Shown here piece by piece: positions 50,801-63,212 of a stretch of DNA of 64,000 nucleotides. The notes under the pieces are model-generated. The model saw only the letters and a program-made list of their open reading frames with translations, searched no databases and was not told where the DNA came from. Source of the DNA: Bugulina stolonifera (taxonomy: Eukaryota > Bryozoa > Gymnolaemata > Cheilostomatida > Bugulidae); contig OW285192.1 in the NCBI GenBank assembly GCA_935421135.1, positions 13,905,501-13,969,500 on the forward strand, read 5' to 3'. Position numbers and translations under genes: made by a program. Numbering within the stretch: position 1 is the stretch's first letter; every line of letters begins with the position of its first letter.

Positions 50801-53800
50801 ATGATTCATTCTTTTAATAATTATAATTAGAAGTGTTTGCATTCATTTTAGTTATTCATTCCAGCCACTCCACTGACAGCTACTACTCTACTGCTACATT
50901 CACTACTACCAACTAAATATGTATTGTAAAAATAAATACTAATTTAAAAATATAATAATAAATATAACAGTAATGAAATATTTTAAATTTATATATAATA
51001 TAATTATACTATTAATATTATCTTAGCTTTGCTAGGCTGCTACACTTTTCTTGCAAAGATATTTATTTTAAATGCATTTTATTTAAAATAATTAATTTAT
51101 AATGACAATAGTTGTTGATCACCTATTAAAATTTGAAAATTTTAATTTATAAAATACACTTGCGCCTATGGACTCTTTGTAAAAAGATACAATCATGCAG
51201 TATTGTAGTTATTACAAAATTCTACTAGCTAGTAATAGTACTGTAACACTTTCGCTCTTGTTGCAAGTAGTAGTAACTGTATTAAGCAGAAGTAGTAATG
51301 AGTACTTGTTGTAGTGATGCTAGAACTAGCATGCTGCTATGTCTAATTTTTGCACTTCAGAGAACTAGAGTTGAAAATTTTCCGCTGCGCGTGCATTTGC
51401 GGGGGGGGGGGGTGCCCGCACCCCACTCCCCCGCACCCCCCACCCACCCAACTTTCTGCCTCCCCACTCAATTTTTCTAACCTACGCCCCTGTAACTAGT
51501 GTATGTTTAGCTTCATGCACTGCACTACAATCTATAGACATACCAATTATACAACTATTATCTGTAATAGATACATTACATGATATTTTATGTGTTTCTA
51601 TTATTAGCTAATTACAGTAAGTAGTTTTATTTTCACCAGGGGGAGTAGCTCATTAGTCCGGGTGTATATTGATTGTGAGGTGTAAACCTTATTTCCTGTC
51701 AGTTTTCTCATGTCTGCAGCTTGTAGTCAGCTGCGTACTGATGGTGACAGCCGACCCAACTGCATGATGGATATACTGAGCCTAGATCCACCTAACACAA
51801 CATGGAATCTACTTGGCCAGACGGAGATAGTAGAGGAATCCTATAATCCTTTATTTATGAAGACTATAGGCATAGCGGATAGCGAGAGGTCGAGTAAAAC
51901 AAGAATTAAGTTGGTGGTTTATGACGTCAGAGAGTTGGTGACCAGAACGGTGTGTGGTTTGTGTTATATGAACCATGTACCACCATGTCACGTGTACCGC
52001 TATGTCACGTGTACCACCCTACCACATGTTCCACAGTATTGTAGTTCTATGTAGCAGTTATAGATAGTTATATTAATTATACATTATCTAGTGAGTTAGT
52101 TATATTTAGTTTGGTATCTTACATGAAGGATACACCCATATCATACCAGTAGCAGATGATACCGTATTGGGGATTACCCATATACATGTAATTAGATAGA
52201 TATAATATGATGTTTGATAATTAGTTGGATTTTGTGGTATGGCTCTAATGATTTGGTTGGATAGCTAGCTGGGTGGGGTGCTGTGAGTACCCAGCCTGCT
52301 GTACACAACAAATCACTGCCACACTCTCACTCTGTATTTTAGAGGACTCAGATTGGTCAAGCCGTCTTCATCCTCGATGATTTACTCTCCAGCATGAAAC
52401 TCACATTCCCCATCGTGTAAGTCAATATCTTTATATTTCCTAATTAACCATATCATATTGAGTGATTTCCTGTAGTTACCATGGGTGGCTTACACTGTAG
52501 TTACCATGAGTGGTTTACACTGTAGTTACCATGAGTGGTTTACACTATAGTTACCATGAGTGGTTTACACTGTAGTTACCATGAGTGGTTTACACTGTAG
52601 TTACCATGAGTGGTTCACACTGTAGTTACCATGAGTGGTTCACACTGTAGTTACCATGAGTGGTTTACACTGTAGTTACCATGAGTGGCTTACACTGTAG
52701 TCACCATGAGTGGCTTACACTGTAGACTTATGTCTTGTGTAATAATCTCATTAGGTCTCCAGACAGAAGTCAGGTTGGGTCAGTTAATATCATGTCTTGG
52801 GCTACAGCTACTCCAGACAGCTCCAGTTCAACTCAAAGTGGCCTTGACCCCTTGACCTTAACTGCTACCAAAGGCTCCTCTAATGAACCTCGCTGGAGTG
52901 GAGAGAAAACATACAGGACTAAGAAAAAAGATCAACTCAAATTCCTCTTCTGTAACACTGTCTGTAAGGTAAGTACACTATCTGTAAGGTAAGTAGGTCT
53001 GTAAGGAAAGTATGTCTGTAAGACAAGTATACCGTCTGTCTATCTGAATTAAAGTAATTTTGTTCTTGATGGCAAGTTTATACCCGGCTTTCTATATGTT
53101 TTTTTTGTTAACACTGTTAAACATTTAAACCATTCCTAGATTCATGTCATACTATAACATGCTCCTGTACATACATTGTACATGTATATACTGTATACTC
53201 ACACAAGTGATTATCGTCAATCTACAGGTGTTCAGGTTCCCTACCGTAAACAAACATGAGCTCAGCGTGTGTGAAATGATGGCAGAGAGCCGACTTACCT
53301 TTGTGTTTCCTGTTACACTTATGTAAGTACAGTGTGAACAAATTAGTTTGTAAGACATGGTGAGGACAATTCCTACTGTACATGCTTATGAAGTACAGAT
53401 GAAATAATGAAGGAATTATGGAATGACTGATTGTTATAGCCACTAAATTATCATATCCCCGCTTGGGAGGTTTTGATGCATAGCCTAGTGGTATTGTATG
53501 TAAATCTATGGGTGTCATTTCTTTCAGGAAATTTCTTCTGCAGGACAACAATCAATGGCGGGACAGAATAAACCATTTAGAATCGGTAAGCGTAAGTTTG
53601 ATATCAGTGATAGAGGTTAGATGATGTTGTGTCACCAAAATGCACTACATCCACACCCTATAGAGTATAGACTAACATGTATCTAGGCACACGCTAGCTA
53701 CATGTATAATGTTACTGGGCTTGGTGGCAGGTCTATTTGGCTGAAATATTTTTGCCGATAGGTTTCTTGTTAATACATATGTGGTTGTTTGAAGGTGCAC

Positions 53801-56800
53801 ACCAAATCGGACAAACTAAGAGAGGCAATCTCACTCAATCTGTCTCTCTTCTCAGACTATCTCTCTTCATCTATCAATTATCTTGAGGCTAAACACAGCA
53901 GGCAGACGTTTAAAGCAAGCCAGCTAAAGGAGGAGAAAATGTTAGAAGCTATTCCATTAAATCTACACATAAACAGGATGATAGCTTGTAACCAGTACAC
54001 CAAAACAGGTTAGTTAGCTAAGAGTCAGCCAATCAGGTGTGAGATAGTTAGCTAAGAGCCAGCCAATCAGGTGTGGGTTGGCTAGAAGTAGTTAACCAAT
54101 AAATCATGAAATATAGTTAGGCCAACGGCTCATTCTGTCTAATTTGGAGTTCTCTTGCATTTTAATTTGTTATGAGTAATCTCACAAACAGTATAATAAC
54201 TTATCCGTGACTTCACCACCAATATGTGATGCCTGTTTGAAGGCAATTGTTTATGCAGTCTTGTCAAGTGTTACATTTACATGCATGTGAAGACCAGCCA
54301 CTTCTGTTGTATGCCACAAACTGGCAACACATCTCATCATTGACTGTATGTATGGGGCTCTTGAAGAGTCCTTGGTTAAAGTTGGGAAGTTAGACTAATC
54401 TACTTACAAACATACTAAATATTATTAGTACAGTGGAACTTGCTTAATTCAGCCTCGGATAATTCAAAAACTTGGTTAGTTCAAACTATTAGCCTTGGTC
54501 CTTGCTGAGCACTATATAAATGATCTTACAATTCAAATTCATGCCTAATTCAAATCAATTATGGCGGTCTCCTGGAGTTTGAATTAAGCAAGTTTCACTG
54601 TCTATATCTATGAATCTATTCTATCAGTGAGTTGCTAGTCATTAAAGCATGTTATGCTATACCATTGAGAGTTTATTTTCTGGAAGTCTGATTATTCACC
54701 TGTAACCGGTACATATAAACTCTAAAACTATTGCATAAGGGTGTAGAATGATCTCTACTGTACTATGCATTACGAATGATGCATTTCAGTTCGGTTTGCA
54801 CTTTCTCTTGCTGTACCTAGGTTCTAGCCACGACACCATAACTGTGGGCTCTTTCTCTGCCCACCCTAGAGGTTTTAAACATGGAGGACTAGCTAAGCTA
54901 CTTAGATCTCATTCTACAGATGCTCAACCTTTCAAGTTACCGAATATGTCTCGACTTTCCCAATTGGTTAGTCAGAATCCATTTCTTGTGTGACAGCCTC
55001 TCATGTCGTTGCTAGTTGCAATTCCGATAGTTTTTGTGTCAGGAAGTAGACGCTTCCGTATTACATTTAGCGTGTAGCTGCAGAATTATACTGCAATTTA
55101 TATCTGAAATGCCTGTAAACATATTAAACTTCCGACTTAGATGTTTTCTTGCTGTACTTCGCTGTCAGTAGCCAGTAGAGAGGGGATGATCTCCCAATTC
55201 CGTTAGTACAAAACATTTTTACATTTAACAGTGTTCTGTCGGCTGATTTATGTTTCGATTACATTGTTGTGTTTAGTTTGAGACCACCCAGGAACTCGAT
55301 AGACTTCGAGACTGTGTCATCACTTCCTGTGAGGACGTCTACAGAGCGTGTTTATCAGAAGATGGGACGGCACTAACTACAGCTTACAAACTTCTAGTAG
55401 AACAGGTAGCCTACGAAATCCTGTAGTCTTATAGTATTATATTGTCATAAGGTGATGGGGCCATCAGCTAATTTGTTGTTTCTTGTTTTTTGCCAATAAT
55501 TCTATAGTTTTATATTTCAATTCAAATATTATATACTGGCCAGTTTGGTGTGCAGATAAAAATTTGAATTGTAGCCAAGGAGGGGAGTGTGTATTAGGAA
55601 TACTATCACAGTTGTTATTTCAACCATTTTACCGAACTGTTGATATTTTTAATCTTAGTAAATTTTCATTTGTTTTATTCTAAGCAAACTGTTGGGTCGG
55701 ATTTGTTGTTTCAGGTCAGTCCCAGACACGTCTCAGAATACACTATGAATGCAGAGTTATTTACTGTAGATGCATGTTGCATGGTAATAGTACATGCAAA
55801 TTGTAGATATAATCACCAGTGTAGTATATTGTACTACATAAGATATACTGTATGCTGTACTATATAATATATACTGTATATTGTACTACATAATATACTG
55901 TATATTGTACTACATAATATGTAGTACAATATACAGTGTATATGTAGTACAATATACAGTATATTATGTAGTACAATATACAGTATATATTATATACTGT
56001 ATATTGTACTACATATATACTGTATATTGTACTATGTGACATACTGTATATTTTAGCGGAGGCAGCTGATAGAACTGTGTGGAAAGAAACCACTTATTAC
56101 GGAGAGTATGATTAACTTCCACTGCTCCATCATACACCAGGATACAAGTAATGAACCTAGTTCCTCCCACTCACAGGAAATGTGGGCAGCGACTTTGTCT
56201 TCCGTACAAACGTCATTGGCTGATCTAATAGATCTAGCTAAGGTTAGAGAGAGCTAATTGTTACTCTGGCTTTCCAGAGAGTTTAGTAAAAATTTCGTCA
56301 AACAGCGGTTAACCGTCTAATCTGTAAAGCTGAGGGTCACAGGTTTAAGTTCCACACACGACATACATGTATTTATAATTGTGGTCGTACATCGTCTTAG
56401 TGTTCTTACAGGTATTCACTGTGACCATGGTTATATTTACACTGCTGTGCAGACGAAAGTACGCATACATGCATATAACTGTTACTGCAGGAATGTGTGG
56501 AGGATTTGGAGCCCTCTCATTGGCTAGAAAGGATTAGCTCATCTAAGATGAAATGTGATGCATTTGTTGAGAAGTTGTACTCTCTCTGTATTCAAGGTCT
56601 GACTCATTCAACTGTGCAGCAGATGAATAACATTGATCTCTTTGTCACTAATGCTGATCTAATGATTCGCTATACTTGTGTTAGAAGTCAAGCTGTGAGT
56701 ATTATCATCTCATATGCAGTGTAATATTATACTACGATATGCCTGCAGTTGCACTGCAAGCACTGGTAACAGTAAACTTTGGCAAGTTTGATACTGTAAA

Positions 56801-59745
56801 CACGCCATTTAGATGCATTTTAATCAAGAGATAGATTAGATTGGTATATGTATTTTATGTTGATACATTATACTACAATTTATGAATGATAATATTGCAT
56901 GTAACATTGTAATGATACTGGACCTTATAAGTAGTATAACTATGACATGTATGTATGTCAACAGCTAACTGCTGCCATAACAGGAGTATTAGCTAAGGTG
57001 AGGTTTAACATCACAGATGAACTCTTCCTTCACCAACTGTCTAGCATCGGCTGCCTTCTCCACTTTGAAAGCCTCATTAGCTGCCACGGATCTGAGAACG
57101 GTAGGTTATAACCACTTCCTTTCATCCCTGACCTAGTGACTTAGCGCATTGTTAGCTATGACTACAATAATGATCTCATAGATCTCAGAGTCACAGCTTT
57201 AGTTTAGTTCTACCAACATTACCACAATGTGTTGTTTAAGTTTTAGTTGTCGGAAATTTTTTTAGTAATAAATCTAAGCAGCCACATAACCCTGGCTATT
57301 GTTCTAACAAATTGTTGTCTGAGAATCTGAAAAGATATGTGTGGATAACCAATGCATCATTCTCTGTATCTATAACATCGTACCAATCGACGATGCATTG
57401 TTCTCTTTCTCTTAGGTATGCTTGAAGACTTTATAGTCGGAGTGCAGTCAGTGGCAGATGTGGACTTTAAGTTTACTGAAAGTTCTTCTGCCAATGACGA
57501 CTATATGGAGAACCCACCTGTGATTACTGGCAACAGGTACTTGTATTTAGTCTGTTATTTGGTTTATGCTGTTGTTTGACAAGTTCTTAGAAAACTGTAT
57601 GCATTAGGAGTTGTCTCCCAGCCATGAAAGTGTTTATGACATGTCAATGTATGTTGTACAGCATGCATACCGGTCCGTGGGTATTAGTTATACTTTGAAC
57701 AAGTGCCCTCAAAGCAAGTGTTTCCCTCCCATCCTGCTGGCCCAGGTTTTACCCCTTACTTTTACTTTGTACTCAGTGGTCCTATGTGCCCTGCTAATAC
57801 ATGCACACACTGTTCACTATCTGTAATGTTTCAGGTTAAACTTGTGTGTTAGTATGTCACTACCTGCTGTGGCCTTCAAGCTCTTGCCGGAGTCCCTACA
57901 GCAAGGACAGACATTTAAGTTGATACCTGTAATGTTCAACATTGGGATCAATGAGACAGCCACACTTGCAGAAAGGTTCGTACATGCTTAATGTTTTAAT
58001 TCTCAGCTGTCCCAGTTATTTAATCTTTAATGCTATCTGAGTATACTAGTTCTACATGTATGTACGTAGATTGTGTGTGTGGAGAATCTGAGGGTAAAGT
58101 TATTGGACAATCCTCGTGACCTTTTCAATCGGCCAAGGTAAACATGGCTACTAAAAGGAAATTTACTGTAGACTGATCAAGCTCCCTTATTGCCTTCCCA
58201 TTACTGTAACCTTTCTCACCACAAAATGGTGTCATTTGACAAGTTAGGGTCGGCATTTTAGTGACATATGCTACAAAAATTTACTAAAATGAGGACAATA
58301 TTAGTTCTGTATGTCAGCACTAGATCTCATTTGCATGAGTTACATGTTTATTACGCACACCATATTTCTGTTCATGCTACATGTATATTCTAAAGTGGAG
58401 ACCTACATACCCATTTGTTAATTTTATTCTATGTCTACAGCGTCGGTAGTACAATCCTTCAAGAGAAAATAAACAGGTCAAGCTTTGACCTGCTTAGTGA
58501 CTACTATATTGAGTATCAGAAGTTGTTTGGCAGTGTAGACAGCACTCTCAACTCTCGATACTCGGTAGAAGAACTTCTAGTCAAACTCTCACAGAATGTT
58601 AATGATAATAAGAAGAAAAATGTGGATATTCTACAGATATCATCTGAGGTATGAATGGAACAATTAGACCACGTAAAATACACAAATATTCTGCCAAAAA
58701 TATATGAAAACCAACTAATGAAATGAAGGTTGATGAATTAGTCTGCCTCGCTTTACTATTTATGGACATATTTCATGACTTTGGCATTGCGATACAAAGT
58801 TCTATTATTTTAAATCTTCTTGGCATGTTTAGACTTTTCGGAATGATATACATGTTCTATTTCTACTAGCTTATGTGTACATACTGTTGTTCAGCTATCA
58901 AAGGGTCTATAATATTAATATGAACATGACCTCTATGTAGATCTGCAGAAAACTTAACTGTGTTAGATTCACGAGCTGTAAGAGTGCTAAGGACAGGACG
59001 GCCATGTCAGTGACTCTAGAAGAGTGCAGAATACTCCAACAGGAGCATGAGCTCTCCCCTCACATCTTTGAGAAGGCGGTCTCTTGTCTCAGAAGGTAAT
59101 ATTGTGGTTGTACTCATACATATTTCCATCCAACTATTTATCATATCTTCAACATTGTATTTCCACAGGTTTAGCTTCTGATTTTAGTTATGAGCTTGAA
59201 TCAGTATGAGAAAGGGCACCGGGCACTAGGCTGTCCAACCATAATTTTTTGCTATGAAGTTGGGTCCTATTACTATGATGTAATATTCTGATACTAACCG
59301 TTAATACATGTACTGGGTGTTACTATAATGACGTTATATCCTGTTTACTAGTGTCTTTGCAACCTCTAGGACCGTCCTAGGTCACGGATTAAAAAACCAA
59401 GATGACCGCTCAGCCCAGGCTGAAAAGGCTAGCAACCTGGGATTTTCCCAGGTCACACTGTATTCACGACACAATAAGTCAGAAGTTGGTGAAAAATTGC
59501 TGAGCAAGTTGGTTTGTGCCTGAAAGTTAGGTTACTGAGACACCAACTGTGATGATATTTCCTGTTACTGTGATGTCATATCCTCTTACTGTGATGTCAC
59601 ATCCTGTTGCAGTGAGGGTGTGAGAAGGCAGAACTCATTCAAGAACACTGGAGTCATGAGTTATGCTCTGAGTAGCTTCCAGCTACTGACCTTCCCTAAG
59701 GCTTACCGTCCACCTACTGGTACCTATGGTAAGGGTGAGACTTAG
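47832..59745 (+). CDS. INPP4: INPP4-type phosphatidylinositol-3,4-bisphosphate 4-phosphatase with N-terminal PH-like region
   Basis: Exons: 47832-47961, 48223-48287, 48665-48755, 49194-49391, 49868-49906, 51720-51949, 52343-52416, 52755-52968, 53228-53322, 53528-53585, 53795-54008, 54821-54966, 55277-55405, 56057-56242, 56491-56694, 56965-57100, 57416-57536, 57834-57974, 58441-58648, 58941-59095, 59613-59745. Phases agree; 988 codons plus TAG, near the usual 920-980. Exons 1-4 look like a PH domain ([50 protein letters not shown]). The C2 part follows ([23 protein letters not shown]), then [19 protein letters not shown] sequence ([19 protein letters not shown]), and the catalytic CX5R loop CKSAKDR in [20 protein letters not shown]. 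The C terminus is [13 protein letters not shown]. The family removes the 4-phosphate from PI(3,4)P2 in PI3K and endosomal signalling. The start ATG is the first in the exon; the exon also has an upstream acceptor (CAACAG), so a 5' exon may exist. AATAAA lies at 59830-59835. Confidence 0.93.
49675..49830 (+). repeat. Degenerate GGTTATGTGGT repeat in INPP4 intron 4
   Basis: About 14 irregular copies of a 9-12-bp unit around TGGTTATGTGGTGG. The top strand is almost free of C. Confidence 0.7.
50271..51492. mobile_element. CAGGGGCGTA-ended TIR element in INPP4 intron 5 (1.2 kb)
   Basis: The left end CAGGGGCGTA and the right end TACGCCCCTG are exact inverted copies, as in hAT elements. TAACT flanks both sides (50266-50270 and 51493-51497), but an 8-bp duplication as expected for hAT is not seen. 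A poly-G run of about ten near 51401 is followed by C-rich sequence. An open frame that starts outside the element at 50180 runs through its left end to 50581; I do not consider it a gene. Confidence 0.7.
52471..52720 (+). repeat. 25-bp minisatellite, 10 copies, INPP4 intron 7
   Basis: Ten copies of TGTAGTTACCATGAGTGGTT plus TACAC, with scattered C/T changes. The array ends 34 bp before the next exon (52755). Confidence 0.95.
52961..53029 (+). repeat. Tandemly repeated splice donor at the end of INPP4 exon 8
   Basis: The exon end and donor TCTGTAAG/GTAAGTA at 52961-52975 is repeated exactly at 52981-52995 and in two decayed forms at about 52998 (GGAAAGTA) and 53015 (GACAAGTA). The first donor keeps the frame with the next exon. 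The second adds 20 nt and leads to a stop. Confidence 0.85.
54012..54076 (+). repeat. 34-bp tandem duplication just inside INPP4 intron 11
   Basis: Two copies of AGTTAGCTAAGAGYCAGCC plus AATCAGGTGTG, the first starting 4 bp after the exon end (54008). Each copy has a CCAAT and a CAG/GTGTG that could act as a weak donor. Confidence 0.8.
54431..54600. mobile_element. Short pogo/Tigger-like MITE (170 bp)
   Basis: Ends CAGTGGAACTTGCTTAATTC and GAATTAAGCAAGTTTCACTG are inverted with one mismatch. TA precedes the left end; the right flank is TC, so one side of the target site has mutated. The first 12 bp match the element at 28906-29473. Confidence 0.75.
55828..56055. repeat. Palindromic repeat array abutting INPP4 exon 14
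   Basis: Repeated TACTGTATATTGTACTACAT units run first in one orientation, then inverted, then back again, with palindrome centres near 55918 and 55990. The last unit (ACTGTATATTTTAG) provides the acceptor of the exon starting at 56057. Confidence 0.85.
59546..59608 (+). repeat. 21-bp repeat ending at the INPP4 last-exon acceptor
   Basis: Three copies of ACTGTGATGTCATATCCTCTT-like units (59546, 59567, 59588). The last runs directly into GCAG, the acceptor at 59609-59612. Related copies appear earlier in the intron near 59320. Confidence 0.8.
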
Positions 59746-61086
59746 TTCCTACTATTGTGTGGGGCGGTGAGATGGTGTTGATTACAGGATGAAACTAAAA
59801 ATATGGCAACTGTCCATTATACAATAATCAATAAATGTGTTGGCATAGGTATACATAGCTCAGCTGTAAACATATGTGAACAATGTAAAATTTATTTTTG
59901 TTTTGAAACAGCCCGTGTTTCTATTATCTACATGGAATACTCTGCTCTACATCACATGGTTTCTACTGAACGAAATATTTTTGTGATTTCTCTCTTAATC
60001 ACTGATGACTTGTATTGAGTTTATCATCTCCGATGTCACAGACATTTCGGTGGAGCCCTTACTTAGTTAGATATTCAATTGATATTAAAATGTTGTAAAA
60101 ATTAAGTTAATTTTATCAAACTGATTTATTTTCTGGTATGGGTATTAGTCGTATGTATTGCAAGTTAAGAAATTGATCAATTGCTTACAAAAACGAATCA
60201 TCTGCTTTTATACAAATACTAATAACTATCAAATAATGATATTTTTGTTACGTACATCTCATAAGTTAATAGTTTTAAATGTATGAAATTCTAGTTTTGA
60301 AACTTTCAAAGTTGTAAATTTAGAATATTTTGTTACCAAGTTATCGAATAGAATATAGCTAATTATTTTACAGAATGCCAAGTTACTTTATTGTACTACT
60401 ATTTAAAGAACTATTGTTGCTTTTTGTATTATGTTTGATGTCAACTGTTGATTTGACCAGCTCTTCCCAGTAAGGTATGCATTCTCTCTACTGCAAAACA
60501 GATAGTTATTTTTAATGTACAGTACATTTAATTAATCTATATTGAAATTCAACAGTTGTAATTCACCTTGAAAAAGTAATGTCGTGTTACTATTATTTAT
60601 TTTAATTTTTTGTAATTTCTATTTTTGCAAAATGTCTGGAATGCTGAATTGGGATATATCAATTGGCCATCATTCTGTTCAGTAGAGTGTAATTGGGTTT
60701 GTCCTCTCCTGCTGTTGGAAGCTATCGAAATTGCTATTCAAATTAGCTATATAAAATCACTGTGGGTAGCAATAAGCAAATAGTACAACACAGGTCTGAG
60801 AGGGCAACTCCAACATGATGGCACTTTACTGCTGGTTGCCATAGAAGGTATCGAGTAAAATGAGCTTGCAAATAAAATGCCCTTTGAGATTCTGATATAA
60901 GTGACTTTATTGCTAATATCAATTAAGAATATTACCGTGATAACTTTACACACGCTGCACCTCCTGTCCTGATTTTTACAATTCAATGTGGGAACAATTA
61001 CAAAAAAATTTTATCAAGTATTAGGTCAGCTGCCCTGTAAGCTCCAATAATATAGATTGTGTTGGTTTGCCACTGCATAACATATT
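59746..61086. other. Convergent spacer between INPP4 and the CIMAP1-like gene
   Basis: AT-rich. It contains plus-strand AATAAA at 59830-59835 for INPP4 and minus-strand AATAAA at 60911-60906 for the CIMAP1-like gene. No exon, RNA gene or TIR element was recognised. Confidence 0.5.
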
Positions 61087-63212
61087 CTACAAGGCCGACT
61101 GAATAGTTGATTCTACCATATCACAGTCAGCAAACAGAGGTGCCACAGTGTATTCATGGTGACGTCTGCCAAATGAAAAGGCAGGAGCTCCCTTCTTTGT
61201 AGAGTTGGCAGTGTGTGGGCACAGTTCATGGCTGTGCGCTGCTGGCCCTGGTTTTACAGTCTTATCTTCTGGTATTTGACATCTTGCTCCTATGGAATGC
61301 TGTAAATAGGGATTAAAAAAGATAATTTGCCACATTATCTAATTGCTGAAGGACCATGTTGTATGTTTAGATTTATATGTATACAGTGGCCATGTTGTTA
61401 AAGATTTCTAGTGGTGTCTAGGATTATTTTGAATTGCATTTGGTCTGTATCACTAAACAATTCAAAATTAATTCCTAAACTACAAGTGAAGCATTGAATA
61501 CACATAACCCATTTAATTGAAAAAACTAAGGAATAAACGTGTGTGCATATATGTGTTGGTTATGATAACCACCTCAGGAGCAGCAGATTTCACTTTGTTC
61601 TGGTCCGCTACAGGGTAGGCTGCAGGTCCCGGTGTCTTAGCATGGTCATAGGCAAATCCGCCTAAATTTAAAAAGTAAGACATGCTCTAATACACAAATC
61701 ACTGGAATTTGCTGCAACATTGTCCATCCAGTGCTGTTCACCCCGAATACACATAGTACATATTATGCACCTACATGTATGTCATCATGTATACATTGTA
61801 TTCCAGCTACATAGTAGCTTCCATCACATAGCATTCCATGTGACACAGACTGTATGCGGTATTAAGTGCGGTCGTTACCTTTTCGATTCCGAAATGTGAT
61901 ACAGTATGCGGGAGATTTCTTCAAGTCAGGATGAGCTGAACCAATACGAGATGGGAGCGAATATGAATTAGGGGCTGGTTTAAACACATCGTCATGTCGT
62001 TTCTCCTTTAGCCTCTGTCCCATGGAGAACTCTGGAGCATTCCTTGACTTTGGAAAATAATGTTTCTCCGGGGCATAAGCACCAGGACCAGGTCCAATGT
62101 GCTTTGTATCTATTCACAAATATCAATAAATCGTACAGATTTAGGATATGATACGAATGGAGACCAAAAGAGAATTCATTTCGACCGAAATTTTAGCATT
62201 TTCTCCACTTGTTCTTCTCTAAGTTTAACATGCATTTGTTATGCATGTACTTACTGTCTTTATGACGGTCTGCCAATGAGTAAGCTGGAGCTCCATCCCC
62301 ACCAGATCGTGTCTGCTTTGGTTCCGGTAAATACGCAGCAGGTCCTGGACTGTGTACTTTTCGATCTATAAATAGTATAAAAGTATTAGTTAGCAAGCAA
62401 ATGTATTTGAACTTGTGTTTGATAAGGCCTCCTAATAGATAACACAACTCACCGTCTCTTAGCCTGTTCCTAAGGCTATAGGCTGGAGCTCTAGGCTTCT
62501 GCGCCTCTGGGTCGTGTCCATCATAGCCTGTGAGTGTAGGTAACCCATATTTTGGTCCAGGACCTGGAAAGATATGCAGTATCCATGTACATGTACAAAC
62601 TTTGTACACTATTTTTATCTATATAATATGATCTAGTCCCTTTCCAGTGTATAGACTTTTCTAATGGTTCATATTGCAGGCTGGTGTAATTTTTACATTT
62701 AGACCTTGTAGTAATACCACAACAGTTAGTATACACTAGTATGACAAAACTCTTATTGGGTAAAAAATAATTACATATTATTATTGTATTATTATGCTAA
62801 GTCATTTCAATATGGCTATGATGCCTGTAAGATAAGAATACAATCTAGATCAGTAGATGTACATGAAAGTTGTATTGAAGCAAGATTGTAAAATACATAT
62901 TAGTATTTCAGCCAATGGTTGGTATGCACTGTACATTGTATTTCAGCTAGCATTTAGGGCTTCAGGCTTATGGTGCTATGGCTCTCAGACATACGTTGGA
63001 GACAGGAATAAACTAACTAATTACAACTTGTTCATGTAAATCGTAATACAATTGCGCAATGCTAAAAGATGCTGTTGTATATAGAGTAAGAGAATACAGG
63101 TCTAACAATAAATGATAGACTGATAAGCGGAACAACACTTACTGCTGTGTTTGGTAGTGCAAATGTGCTGAGTTGGACCACATAACCCATTACCTTTATA
63201 ATATCTAGCCAT
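61087..63212 (-). CDS. CIMAP1A: CIMAP1/ODF3-like SHIPPO-repeat protein (ciliary microtubule)
   Basis: Six exons on the minus strand: 63212-63143, 62563-62453, 62365-62255, 62109-61879, 61661-61573, 61299-61087. Phases agree and give 251 residues plus TAG; human ODF3/CIMAP1A is about 254. SHIPPO repeats (P-G-P-x-x-Y) appear one per exon: SPGPKY, SPGPAAY, GPGPGAY (plus KPAPNSY), TPGPAAY and KPGPAAH, with spacer motifs such as APAYSL and APEFSM. The C terminus FGRRHHEYTVAPLFADCD aligns with the vertebrate ODF3 end. Family members line sperm outer dense fibres or sit inside or along ciliary microtubules. The exact paralog (CIMAP1A, B or C) cannot be fixed here. Exons 2 and 3 are both 111 nt and phase 1 at each side. 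Confidence 0.92.

Noticed and set aside
55860..56093. Minus-strand 77-codon frame rich in Y, I and V
   Set aside because: Translation of the palindromic TACTGTATATTGTAC array.
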